A DNA stretch of 64,000 bases. It comes from Clostridiales bacterium (GTDB lineage: Bacteria; Bacillota; Clostridia; Lachnospirales; Lachnospiraceae). This document shows positions 33,719 to 42,448 of the stretch, piece after piece (positions within the stretch are counted from its first letter, which is position 1; each line of letters begins with the position of its first letter). The DNA is taken from contig JAHABX010000019.1 of NCBI GenBank assembly GCA_018376135.1, forward strand, positions 1 through 64,000, in the 5' to 3' direction. The notes under the pieces were generated by a model, which saw only the letters and a list, made by a program, of their open reading frames with translations, searched no databases and was not told the origin of the DNA. Made by a program: the position numbers and the translations under genes.

Positions 33719-36700
33719 ATGAACAGAATGAAAAAGTTCATGGCATTGCTTTTGACAGTTGTTCTTGTTGCACAGAGCGGCGTTACTGCATTTGCGGAAG
33801 AAACAGGATCCGCAGAGCAGACCGCTGTGATGGAGACCGAAGAGACAACCACAGATATGACAGCATCAATAAAAACAGCAGTTACAGAGCAGCCTGCGGA
33901 AGGTGTTCCGGGAGAAGAGGCGGCTGCAGAGACCGGCAGCGAGACGGAGATTCCGACAGGAGAAGAGGCAGCCGGAGAAGCTGCGGCAGAGGATACGACG
34001 GTGTCAGAGGGAGAAGCCCCGGCGGAGGATGCAACGGTGTCAGAGGGAGAAACCCCGGCGGAGGATACAACGGTATCAGAGGGAGAAACCCCGGCAGAGG
34101 ATACGACGGTATCAGAGGGAGAAGCCCCGGCAGAGGATACGACGGTATCAGAGGGAGAAACCCCGGCGGAGGATACGACGGTATCAGAGGGAGAAACCCC
34201 GGCGGAGGATACGACGGTATCAGAGGGAGAAACCCCGGCGGAGGATACGACGACGGCAGAGGGAGTAATTCCGGCAGAGAATAAGTTCGTATGTAGAATT
34301 AATGATGCAGAATATACTTCTCTTGATGCTGCAGTAGCTGCAGCAGAGGATGGTGCAGTCATTGAATTATTGGAAGATTGTACGACAGATGGATTGAATT
34401 TAAGTAAGGCACTCACTATTAAAGGAACGAACGGACAGACAGTCTCATTTTCAAAATATGGCATTGCCCTTTGGGGAAAAGCACTGACGTTTGAAGATTG
34501 TAATGTAATAATGACAAATATAACTTCAACACCTTATACAGCGGAATGGAACTGGATGGCAATCTGTGCAAGCCAAAACGCGTCTCTGACGCTGGATAAT
34601 GTCAGAATGACTATGAAAGGAACAGATCCGGTAAATGCACATGCTATTTATTTTTGCAGTAATAACAAATTAAATTTGACGGAATCAACCCTGATTATCG
34701 AAAATTATCAGCAGGATGCGCTGGAATGGGATGGCGGTGATGGAGGCTATAATGTTAATCTGACGGATTCTACCTTTATATCAGATCACAATCGATCGGG
34801 ATTTACTGGAACATTTTATGCTACGCTTTTGAGAAGTAAGGTAGATGTGGTAAACAGTCGTGGAAACGGTTCTAATGGTTCCGATTTTGTCATTACGGAT
34901 TCTGAGGTGAATTTTAATGATAACAAGGATCATGGTTTGTCTGCCAAAAAGCTGTATATTACGAATTCTACAGTACAAACTCTGCGCAATGGACGCAATG
35001 GCATCGTTGGACGTGATATCACTATTGATGCGGCATCCCATGTTTTGGTAGAAGATAATACATCTAATTCCGAAAATGTCGGAGCATTCCGTGTTTTGGG
35101 TTCCACCGGAAAATGTACGGTAGCAGCAGGAGCTGATCTGCAGATCATCAATAACTATATGAGCGGCATTCAAATTGACAATGCAAATGGCTGGATGATC
35201 ATGGATGCGGGGGTTGTAACCGGCAATGGAAGAAGTGAAGATAACACTTATGGCGGCGGTGTACGCACAAAGGGGCATTTTACGATGGGAGATGCCGTAA
35301 AAATCTATAATAACCGTGCGTCCAGTGCAGGAGATGATGTGTATGTCTACGATACAGGGTCTGCTGACTTGTCCAATGGACAGAATGATAAATCATTGGA
35401 TCTGACAGTGGGATGTAATAATGGAGACAAGATTGACGGTTGGTATGATGATAAAGAGGAAGCACGCTGGAATGCCCATGATGAGAACAGTTATCATATA
35501 GAATTGCTTCAGGAGCGAGACCTGTCTGTTGTCGGAGAAACAAGTCTGAAAGCAGCACATGGAATTACAGTCCCGGATGAACCATATGAACCGGAGATAC
35601 CGCTGGAATTTGAAACTTCAAAATCAAAAGAGGCAACGAACCTTGACGGGAACTTTGATTCAAAGGTGACCCTGTCATTGCCTTCGGCAGAAAAACAGAT
35701 AGAGTCCGATATTGTATTTGTTCTGGATTATTCAACCTGTGATAAACCTGTCAAGGAAGAAGCATTAAAGATGCTTGAACAGCTGAATACGCAGTTAGAA
35801 GGGAAAAACGCGGCTGTAAATGTCGGCGCGGTTGTTTTCCGTGGAGAGGTAACGACATACCCGATGCAAAAGCTTACGGATGAAAGTCTGGATAGTTTGA
35901 AGAGCTTTATGAGTAAAAAACCGGAAACGGGCGGTTCCAATATGCATGCAGGGCTTCTGAAAGCCGAGGAAATGCTGGCTGCAGATACTTCCGTAGATGA
36001 TACCTGCAAATATATGATCCTGGTCAGTGATGGTATTACCTATATCTGGGACGAAGATGGGACAAATATGGGATTAAATGCAGAGCAGGTAGATGGAAAC
36101 TCTATGATTTTCCGCGCAAGTCCGGATACCTGGTCGATCAAATACGGAACAAGTGAAGTTCCGGACAACTGGAAGGCACATTTTGATGCTTTAAGCGGAA
36201 AGATAAACAGTGCCATTAAATTATACGCAGAACCTTATGACAGAAATATTGACCCGGTAAAATATATACCGGCAAATCAAAAAGATCTTTATGCATGCTC
36301 AGTGGATGTGGCTCTCTATAAGTCTTATGTAGAATATACAACGATGGAGGCTAAATATAACTGCTATGCGGTTAAGGCAAGTGAAGATATAGATGCATCG
36401 AATCATCCATGGGGACCATCATTTATGAAATATCTGTCCAATGGAAAGGATGTATCATTCGATGACATTCGCAACGATATTTACTATCTGCTGGATGAAG
36501 GAAGTAAAGTAGTCGATGAAATTGGAAAAACAGATGAGTATAATTTTGATTTTGTAAATAAGGCAGAAAAGTTAGTGCTGACGGTTGGCGGTAAAGTGCT
36601 GCCGACGGCTGTATACGCAGATGGATTACAGGAAGGTGAAACCGCAGCATATTCCTTTGGCGAGCGTATGGCGAATCAAAAGTTCCCGTTTGTACTTCAC

Positions 36701-37561
36701 TATTATCAGAATGGAACTGCATACGATGGAACTGATTATGGAGAATGCTTTGTATGGGACATCAATGTACCAGTCAGCAAATTTGAGCAGGTACAGTTAA
36801 ACTATGATGTACATCTCACCAATCCGAAAACAGAAGCGGGAACTTATGGAGAATATGACCGATATGGTGAAAAAAATATGGCTTCCCTGTATACGAACAA
36901 CAGTGCGGTCCTGTTCCCGGTAGACAGTAACGGAAAAGCGGGCGAACCGGAAGTGTTCAAAAAACCAACGGTCAGCTACACGGTGTCGGAAGCTCCGACT
37001 GCCAGAATCAACATCACCAAGCGGGTGGAAGACAGCGATGGAAAGGCCGCAAAGGTGGATAAAACATTCTATGCAGGTATCTTTACCGATTCTGAGTACA
37101 AAAACCTGTACGGCAGTGTTCTGGAACTGAAGCTTGCCAATGCCAGTGAAGTGACCGGAACAGTGACCGTTGAAATTCCGGGAGACGGAAGCGACAGCCG
37201 TTTTTATGTGATGGAGACGGACAAGGACGGAAAAGTAGTTCAGAGCGGTCAGGATTTTGGTTATACAATTACGGTGAAGGGCAGTGAAGTGATCGTGTCT
37301 GCAGAGAAGAACAGCGCAGATGTCAGCATCACCAATAAGGCAGTGAAGACTTCTGTCCCGAAGGATGATGATGACGACGATGACGATGATGACGACGACA
37401 GCACAGCCACCACGCCGCCGGCGGCTGCACAGCCGGTTGCTTCTGCACAGACAGGAGATACGACGAATATTCTGCTTCCGGCATTGCTGTTCATCCTTAT
37501 GGCAGCTCTGCTTGGAGGATATGGAGTTATCGTTTACAAAAGAAAGAAAAACAGGAGCTGA
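33719..37561 (+). CDS. Large cell-surface protein: repeat stalk, beta-helix, VWA and Cna-B-like domains
   Basis: 1280 residues. Signal peptide (1-27, ending AFAEE); acidic Thr/Glu/Pro repeat tract (94-189); a region of short strands and Asn/Asp turns (about 196-600) like a right-handed beta-helix; a von Willebrand A domain (about 655-930: IVFVLDYSTC in place of DxSxS, GGSNMHAG, ILVSDG); a Cna-B-like domain (about 1097-1215); about a dozen Asp; then SAQTGDTTN, a membrane segment and KRKKNRS. The last part looks like a sortase anchor but lacks the LP of LPxTG. AAGGAGG is 6 bases before the ATG. No clear promoter of its own lies between it and the recombinase, so read-through from that gene is possible. 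A role in adhesion is inferred. Confidence 0.85.
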   Translation: MNRMKKFMALLLTVVLVAQSGVTAFAEETGSAEQTAVMETEETTTDMTASIKTAVTEQPAEGVPGEEAAAETGSETEIPTGEEAAGEAAAEDTTVSEGEAPAEDATVSEGETPAEDTTVSEGETPAEDTTVSEGEAPAEDTTVSEGETPAEDTTVSEGETPAEDTTVSEGETPAEDTTTAEGVIPAENKFVCRINDAEYTSLDAAVAAAEDGAVIELLEDCTTDGLNLSKALTIKGTNGQTVSFSKYGIALWGKALTFEDCNVIMTNITSTPYTAEWNWMAICASQNASLTLDNVRMTMKGTDPVNAHAIYFCSNNKLNLTESTLIIENYQQDALEWDGGDGGYNVNLTDSTFISDHNRSGFTGTFYATLLRSKVDVVNSRGNGSNGSDFVITDSEVNFNDNKDHGLSAKKLYITNSTVQTLRNGRNGIVGRDITIDAASHVLVEDNTSNSENVGAFRVLGSTGKCTVAAGADLQIINNYMSGIQIDNANGWMIMDAGVVTGNGRSEDNTYGGGVRTKGHFTMGDAVKIYNNRASSAGDDVYVYDTGSADLSNGQNDKSLDLTVGCNNGDKIDGWYDDKEEARWNAHDENSYHIELLQERDLSVVGETSLKAAHGITVPDEPYEPEIPLEFETSKSKEATNLDGNFDSKVTLSLPSAEKQIESDIVFVLDYSTCDKPVKEEALKMLEQLNTQLEGKNAAVNVGAVVFRGEVTTYPMQKLTDESLDSLKSFMSKKPETGGSNMHAGLLKAEEMLAADTSVDDTCKYMILVSDGITYIWDEDGTNMGLNAEQVDGNSMIFRASPDTWSIKYGTSEVPDNWKAHFDALSGKINSAIKLYAEPYDRNIDPVKYIPANQKDLYACSVDVALYKSYVEYTTMEAKYNCYAVKASEDIDASNHPWGPSFMKYLSNGKDVSFDDIRNDIYYLLDEGSKVVDEIGKTDEYNFDFVNKAEKLVLTVGGKVLPTAVYADGLQEGETAAYSFGERMANQKFPFVLHYYQNGTAYDGTDYGECFVWDINVPVSKFEQVQLNYDVHLTNPKTEAGTYGEYDRYGEKNMASLYTNNSAVLFPVDSNGKAGEPEVFKKPTVSYTVSEAPTARINITKRVEDSDGKAAKVDKTFYAGIFTDSEYKNLYGSVLELKLANASEVTGTVTVEIPGDGSDSRFYVMETDKDGKVVQSGQDFGYTITVKGSEVIVSAEKNSADVSITNKAVKTSVPKDDDDDDDDDDDDSTATTPPAAAQPVASAQTGDTTNILLPALLFILMAALLGGYGVIVYKRKKNRS
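33998..34285 (+). repeat. 36-bp tandem repeats in the surface protein gene
   Basis: Seven copies of a 12-residue unit (T-V-S-E-G-E-T/A-P-A-E-D-T/A) at 33998-34249 and one degenerate copy to 34285. Contiguous coding repeats, prone to gain or loss of units. Confidence 0.9.
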
Positions 37562-37566
37562 CAATT

Positions 37567-39006
37567 ATGTCAAGAACCGGTAAAGATCTGGCCGGACAGC
37601 GGTTTGGGAAACTGACCGTGTCCGGCTTTGCCGGTTACGGTGAAAATGGAAGGCAGAGGATCTCTCTGTGGGAATGCCGGTGCGACTGCGGCAGAAGCTG
37701 TACCGTACCGGGAAGCCTTCTGCAGAACGGACGCAGAAAGAGCTGCGGATGCATTCGTTATTCCGCAAAAGAAATGGCGGGCATACGCTTTGGCAGGCTG
37801 ACGGTGATCGGTGAGGATCCGAATAACCAGACGACGCTTCAGAAGGTGATCTGCCGGTGTGACTGCGGGCAGGAGAAGAGCATTGCAACCCGGGATCTGA
37901 AGAACGGACGGGTAACCAGCTGTGGATGCGACAGGATCCGTTCCGGAAAAGAGACGGATCTGTGGGAGCGTCTGTTCGATGAAAGGCTGGAGGAAAAGAG
38001 GATTCTTTTTCAAAAAGGGGATTTTTCGGGAATTCGTACATTAGCAGACTGGGTCTATATATGGCTTCGGGATGTACTGCCCAATGTGGTCAAGGAGACG
38101 ACCATGCGGATGTACGCAGAGACGATGGGACATCATATTCTGGGTCCGCTGGGAGGAAAGGAATTTGCGGAGATCACGGAACCGGTTATCGGGGAATGGG
38201 TAAAGGAGCTGCAGAATGCAGCGGTTCCGGGAACACAGACCGGGAGGATGACCGAAGGGACGGTGCGCAATACCCTTTCTGTATTGAGCGGATGTATCCG
38301 CGATGCCCAGAAATATGGTCTGATTGACCGAAATCCCTGTATAGAGTCTGCATGGACGCTGAAGAGCCGGAATGTGGGAGAAGAGCAGGGATGGCTGAAT
38401 GAAGAACAGATAAAGAAGCTGGAGCCTTTGCTTGCGTCATATCAGGACGAGGAAGGATATCCGATCGGTCTGGGATTTCAGCTGGTGCTCTATGCCGGGA
38501 TCACGCTGAGCGAGGCGGCAGCGCTTCGCTGGAAGGACGTGGATTTTGAAGGCGAAACTCTCAGTCTGCAGTATTTTGTGGCGGTAAAGAGAGAGCAGAA
38601 CGGTGCAGATGAGGAGCGAAGCTACTGTCTGGAAAAGATGTCAGGAAGAAAGTGCCGTAAGATTCCGGTGCCGGGATTCCTGATCCGTTATCTGCGGGAG
38701 ATACAAAAGCAATATAAGGGAAATCCGGAGGAATTTGTACTGTGCAAGTCTGAGCAGGAGCCTGTCAGGATGGACCGGATGCGCGCCGCGCTGACACGCA
38801 GGGCGAATGCCTGCGGAATTGAGAAGGTAACTCCCCGTATGCTTCGTGACACCTATGCCATGCGTGCGGTGCAGGAAGGCGCGACATCGGATATGATCGC
38901 GGAGCTGATGGGATTTGCTTCTTCTCAGCAGGTGATCCGAAGATATATGCCAAAAACCGTGACTGATAAGAGAGAATTGATAAAAAAGATGTTCAAAGAA
39001 GCATGA
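37567..39006 (+). CDS. Recombinase-like protein with two Cys-rich ribbons and a degenerate active site
   Basis: 479 residues. Residues 6-62 and 67-121 are two copies of a ribbon motif (AGxRFGxLTV...CRCDCG...NGR..SCGC) known from phage-encoded proteins, with Cys at 37, 39, 41, 60, 62 and 96, 98, 100, 119, 121. From about 145 on it follows a tyrosine recombinase: core-binding domain, then LRWKDVDF, MLRDTYAMR and RRYMP. The first catalytic Arg is Thr (GITLSE instead of GLRxGE), the His of HxxR is Arg, and LGH has become MGF; the second Arg and Tyr remain. Strand exchange is doubtful; DNA binding without cutting is likely. It starts 5 bases after the surface gene, so the two are one transcript. 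Confidence 0.75.
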   Translation: MSRTGKDLAGQRFGKLTVSGFAGYGENGRQRISLWECRCDCGRSCTVPGSLLQNGRRKSCGCIRYSAKEMAGIRFGRLTVIGEDPNNQTTLQKVICRCDCGQEKSIATRDLKNGRVTSCGCDRIRSGKETDLWERLFDERLEEKRILFQKGDFSGIRTLADWVYIWLRDVLPNVVKETTMRMYAETMGHHILGPLGGKEFAEITEPVIGEWVKELQNAAVPGTQTGRMTEGTVRNTLSVLSGCIRDAQKYGLIDRNPCIESAWTLKSRNVGEEQGWLNEEQIKKLEPLLASYQDEEGYPIGLGFQLVLYAGITLSEAAALRWKDVDFEGETLSLQYFVAVKREQNGADEERSYCLEKMSGRKCRKIPVPGFLIRYLREIQKQYKGNPEEFVLCKSEQEPVRMDRMRAALTRRANACGIEKVTPRMLRDTYAMRAVQEGATSDMIAELMGFASSQQVIRRYMPKTVTDKRELIKKMFKEA

Positions 39007-39007
39007 A

Positions 39008-39054
39008 GGACTGCTGTCCTGCGGCATAAGCCGCGGGACACCGGTCCTTTTTTT
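39008..39054 (+). terminator. Terminator of the surface protein / recombinase-like operon
   Basis: GTCCTGCGGC/GCCGCGGGAC stem with outer GGAC/GTCC pairing, ATAA loop, then TTTTTTT. Confidence 0.85.
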
Positions 39055-39056
39055 GT

Positions 39057-39084
39057 GCATAAAATCTGCCTGTCCTCATATATT
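39057..39084 (+). promoter_or_regulatory. Candidate sigma-E promoter of the spoIIIA operon
   Basis: GCATAAA, 13 bases, CATATATT, resembling the mother-cell sigma-E consensus (GHATAWW and CATACANT) that drives spoIIIA in B. subtilis. It starts right after the preceding terminator. Confidence 0.55.
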
Positions 39085-39102
39085 GAGGTAGGGAGTGGGA
39101 CA

Positions 39103-40026
39103 ATGAACTGTGAAGAGATTCTTTCGATTTTTCCAAATTACATACGCGGGCTTCTGAAGGAATGGAATGTGGATATGGAATGTCTGCGGGAGATCCGGAT
39201 ACGGGCGGGCAGGCAGGTGCTTGTGCTCTGCGGAGACCGGGAGTATGTATCCCGGAACACGGTGACGGCGGAGCAGGTACAGGAGACCCTTGCGTATCTG
39301 GGCAATTATTCGCTGTATGCCTATGAGGACGAGATACGGCAGGGATTTTTATCCCTTCCCGGAGGGCACAGGGTAGGTCTGGCAGGGAAGGGAGTCATAG
39401 AGAACCGGAGTATCCGGACCATGAGGGAGATCTCCTCCATGAATATAAGGTTTGCCCATGAGGTGAAGGGCTGCTCCGAAGAGCTGCTGCCCTTTTTATG
39501 GACGGACAGCGGCTTGCTGCATACGCTGATTGCATCGGCTCCCGGACACGGGAAGACCACGCTCCTTCGGGACTGTATCCGCCGGATCTCGGACGGGGAT
39601 TCCCGTCACAGAGGGATGACGGTGGGTGTGGTGGATGAGCGTTCGGAGATCGCGGGAAGCTTCCGGGGACTTCCGGGAAATGACGTGGGGATGCGCACGG
39701 ATGTGCTGGATACCTGTCCCAAGGCGGAGGGCATGATGATGCTGATCCGTTCCATGGCGCCGGAGGTCATAGCCGTGGATGAGATCGGGAGCAGAGAGGA
39801 GCTGATTGCCATGCAGTATGCCATGAACTGCGGCTGCGTGGTGCTGGCGACTGTACATGGAGGCAGTATGGAGGAGCTTATGGTAAAGCCGGTATTGAGA
39901 GAGATGATAGAAGGGAAGCTGTTTGAACGGTATGCGTTTCTGCAGCCGGGGCGGACGCCGGGACGGCTTGGACAGATCCTGGACGCAGAGGGACAGATCC
40001 TGTGGCAGAGGGAGCCGGTATGCTGA
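39103..40026 (+). CDS. spoIIIAA: Stage III sporulation protein AA (secretion-type ATPase)
   Basis: 307 residues from the ATG at 39103. Walker A APGHGKTTLLRD (near 150), AVDEIGSREEL as Walker B, and the conserved EIRIRAGR and SLPGGHRVGLAGKG segments. It is the ATPase of the SpoIIIA-SpoIIQ channel that links mother cell and forespore. First gene of a complete spoIIIAA-AH operon; its end overlaps spoIIIAB by 7 bases. Confidence 0.94.
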   Translation: MNCEEILSIFPNYIRGLLKEWNVDMECLREIRIRAGRQVLVLCGDREYVSRNTVTAEQVQETLAYLGNYSLYAYEDEIRQGFLSLPGGHRVGLAGKGVIENRSIRTMREISSMNIRFAHEVKGCSEELLPFLWTDSGLLHTLIASAPGHGKTTLLRDCIRRISDGDSRHRGMTVGVVDERSEIAGSFRGLPGNDVGMRTDVLDTCPKAEGMMMLIRSMAPEVIAVDEIGSREELIAMQYAMNCGCVVLATVHGGSMEELMVKPVLREMIEGKLFERYAFLQPGRTPGRLGQILDAEGQILWQREPVC

Positions 40027-40538
40027 GGCTGACAGGTATGGTCTGCATCCTGTGCGGCAGTACGGGGCTTGGGCTTGCCTTTGCCAGGGATCTGGATCTG
40101 AGGATCGAGGAGCTGAATCAGCTTCGGCAGCTGATGCTTCTGCTTCGGGGGGAGATCCGGTATATGCATCAGCCGCTTCCGGAAGCATTTTTACATCTGG
40201 CGGCAGACAGCTTTGGCTGCTTTGGAGAATTTTTCCGGCAGACCGGGCAGGATCTCATACGAAGGGATGGTCAGACCTCCGAGGAGATCTGGAAGAGAAA
40301 CCTGAAGCAGTATGTCCCGGGGCTTCATATGACCGGGCAGGAACAGCGAGAGCTGGAAAAGCTGGGGAGTATGCTGGGATATCTGGATGTGGAGATGCAG
40401 CTGAATGCACTGGATTATTATCTGGAGCAGCTGAAGGTGTCTCTGGAGCAGGCGGCGGAAGCCGTGGGAAGCCGGCGGAAGCTGTATCAGTATCTGGGGG
40501 TACTGGGAGGCATGGCTCTGGTGATTCTGATATTCTGA
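40020..40538 (+). CDS. spoIIIAB: Stage III sporulation protein AB
   Basis: 172 residues starting inside spoIIIAA behind GGGAG. An N-terminal membrane anchor (GMVCILCGSTGLGLAF) is followed by a helical domain similar to type II secretion GspF (ELNQLRQLMLLLRGEIRYMHQPLPEAF), with a last membrane helix at the C-terminus. Confidence 0.92.
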   Translation: MLRLTGMVCILCGSTGLGLAFARDLDLRIEELNQLRQLMLLLRGEIRYMHQPLPEAFLHLAADSFGCFGEFFRQTGQDLIRRDGQTSEEIWKRNLKQYVPGLHMTGQEQRELEKLGSMLGYLDVEMQLNALDYYLEQLKVSLEQAAEAVGSRRKLYQYLGVLGGMALVILIF

Positions 40539-40564
40539 GAAAAGGGAGGAAAGCAGGAGCGGAT

Positions 40565-40759
40565 ATGAGTGTGACTTTGATATTTAAGATTGCGGCAGTT
40601 GGGATTCTGGTCTCAGTGCTCTCCCAGGTCTTAAAGCACAGCGGCAGGGAGGAGCAGGCATTTCTGACAAGTCTGGCAGGACTTTTGATCGTGCTGTTCT
40701 GGATTATTCCATATGTATATGAACTGTTCCAGACCATGCAGCAGCTCTTTTTGTTATAA
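40565..40759 (+). CDS. spoIIIAC: Stage III sporulation protein AC
   Basis: 64 residues, two membrane helices (LIFKIAAVGILVSVLSQVL and the LAGLLIVLFWIIPYVYELF segment). The length is that of the family. A longer frame upstream belongs to the neighbouring gene region and is not used. Confidence 0.92.
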   Translation: MSVTLIFKIAAVGILVSVLSQVLKHSGREEQAFLTSLAGLLIVLFWIIPYVYELFQTMQQLFLL

Positions 40760-40771
40760 GGGGGTGGGAAT

Positions 40772-41155
40772 ATGGTTCAGATTGCCATGATCGGCATTGC
40801 GGGCATTCTGATGGCGCTGCAGCTGAAGGCGATGAAGCCGGAGTATTCTGCCTATCTGTGTCTGGGGGTCAGTCTTCTGATCTTTACCTGTGTGGCAGAT
40901 AAGCTGACCGTGATCCTGGACGGGATGGAGGCGGTGCAGAACTGTCTTCCGCTGAATGTGGGGTATATCCAGACTTTGATGAAGATCGTCGGTATTACCT
41001 ATATTGCGGAATTTGCATCGGATCTTTGCAAGGATGCGGGGTATCAGACGATCGCGGGGCAGATCCAGATCTTCGGCAAGCTGTCGGTGCTGGCGGTCAG
41101 TATCCCGATCCTGACTGCGCTTCTGGATACGATCCAGACATTTCTCGGAGGATGA
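40772..41155 (+). CDS. spoIIIAD: Stage III sporulation protein AD
   Basis: 127 residues with membrane helices and the family pattern MKIVGITYIAEFASDLCKDAG in the middle (split in two short motifs, KIVGITY and EFASDLCKDAG). GGGGTGGG lies before the ATG. It forms part of the channel membrane platform together with AC. Confidence 0.92.
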   Translation: MVQIAMIGIAGILMALQLKAMKPEYSAYLCLGVSLLIFTCVADKLTVILDGMEAVQNCLPLNVGYIQTLMKIVGITYIAEFASDLCKDAGYQTIAGQIQIFGKLSVLAVSIPILTALLDTIQTFLGG

Positions 41156-41171
41156 AGGGGAGGCAGGAACG

Positions 41172-42203
41172 ATGGAAGAGATCGATTTTGGGGAGATCCA
41201 GCGGGTATTGGATGAGATACTGGGGACCGGTCTGGATTTTCAGCAGATGGTGAAGGCAGGATCGGAGGGGAGCGGACTGATCTCCTGGGAGAATGGACTG
41301 TCCCTTGTGAGGCGGATCTTTCTGGAGGAGCTGATGCTGCAGAAGCAGATGTGGATGCATATCCTGATCCTTGCCATTGCGGCTGCGGTGCTTCTGCATT
41401 TTGCGGATGTTTTCCAGAATAAGAGTGTTTCCCAGATCAGCTTCTGCATGATCTATATGATTCTGTTCCTTTTGCTGATGGCTTCCTTTAAAAGCAGTCT
41501 GGGGATAGCCAGGGAGGTCATGGATAATATGCGGGATTTCATGACGGTGCTGGCTCCCGCATATTTCCTGGCGCTGACACTGACCTCGTATCTGACCTCC
41601 GCCGGGATCTATTATGAATTCATACTCCTTTTGATCTCTGCCGTGCGGTGGTTTACCGAGAATTTTGTCCTGCCCTGCATTGAGATCTATGTACTTCTGA
41701 TGCTGGTCAATTATCTGTCAAAGGAAGCGAGGCTGACCCGGTTTGCGGAGCTGACCTCCATGCTGGTGGGCTGGAGCCTGAAGGGAGCGCTGGCGCTGGT
41801 CACCGGCTTCCATATGATACAGGGGATCATATCTCCGGCAGCGGATGCGTTCCGGACGACCACCATCAGCAGAGGGATCGACCTGGTTCCGGGAGTGGGA
41901 GAGGTAAGCGGTTCTGTGACGGATCTGGTGCTTGGTTCTGCCATGCTGATCAAGAACGGGATCGGGGCGGCAGCGCTGATCGCTCTGATCTTTCTCTGTC
42001 TCATACCGCTGGTGAAGCTTCTGGTCATCATGGCGGCATATTATGTGCTGGCGGCAGTGCTCCAGCCGGTATCGGATGAGCGGATCACCGGATGCCTAAC
42101 GGGGATGGGCAACGGAGTCCGGCTGTTGTTCCAGTCGGTGTTCACGGTGCTGGTCCTGTTTCTTCTGACCATTGCTCTGACCACAGCCATGACCGGACGA
42201 TAG
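41172..42203 (+). CDS. spoIIIAE: Stage III sporulation protein AE
   Basis: 343 residues with about eight membrane segments; PAYFLALTLTSYLTSAGIYYE is cut here to the recognisable PAYFLALTLTS, and SVTDLVLGSAMLIKNGIG is the other conserved block. It is the large multi-pass component of the SpoIIIA channel. The N-terminus has no evident signal peptide, unlike B. subtilis AE. Confidence 0.92.
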   Translation: MEEIDFGEIQRVLDEILGTGLDFQQMVKAGSEGSGLISWENGLSLVRRIFLEELMLQKQMWMHILILAIAAAVLLHFADVFQNKSVSQISFCMIYMILFLLLMASFKSSLGIAREVMDNMRDFMTVLAPAYFLALTLTSYLTSAGIYYEFILLLISAVRWFTENFVLPCIEIYVLLMLVNYLSKEARLTRFAELTSMLVGWSLKGALALVTGFHMIQGIISPAADAFRTTTISRGIDLVPGVGEVSGSVTDLVLGSAMLIKNGIGAAALIALIFLCLIPLVKLLVIMAAYYVLAAVLQPVSDERITGCLTGMGNGVRLLFQSVFTVLVLFLLTIALTTAMTGR

Positions 42204-42214
42204 GGGGAAGCGTG

Positions 42215-42448
42215 ATGCAGGAAATTCTGGATATGGTCAGATATGTGGCGGTCTTTTATCTGCTGGAGCAGATGGTACTAAATCTGCTTCCGGGAAAAAT
42301 ATATGAGAAATACGTGCGGTTCTATCTGGGGCTCCTTCTGGTGCTGCTGCTTCTGCAGCCCATGTTCCGGATCTTCCGTCTGACAGAGCAGATGGATACA
42401 GAGGCATTGATGTATGAGCTTGAACAGGAGGTGGAGGAGCTTCGATGA
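42215..42448 (+). CDS. spoIIIAF: Stage III sporulation protein AF, short form
   Basis: 77 residues from the ATG at 42215 behind GGGGGAAG. Two membrane helices (VAVFYLLEQMVLNLLPG and the KYVRFYLGLLLVLLLLQP segment) match the N-terminus of SpoIIIAF. The soluble domain of the B. subtilis protein (about 200 residues in total) is missing. The gene overlaps spoIIIAG by 4 bases (ATGA), so nothing indicates a frameshift; a short form seems genuine in this lineage. Confidence 0.82.
   Translation: MQEILDMVRYVAVFYLLEQMVLNLLPGKIYEKYVRFYLGLLLVLLLLQPMFRIFRLTEQMDTEALMYELEQEVEELR

Noticed and set aside
37567..39006. Simple call as a phage integrase
   Set aside because: Most catalytic residues are replaced and there are no phage genes or attachment repeats around it.
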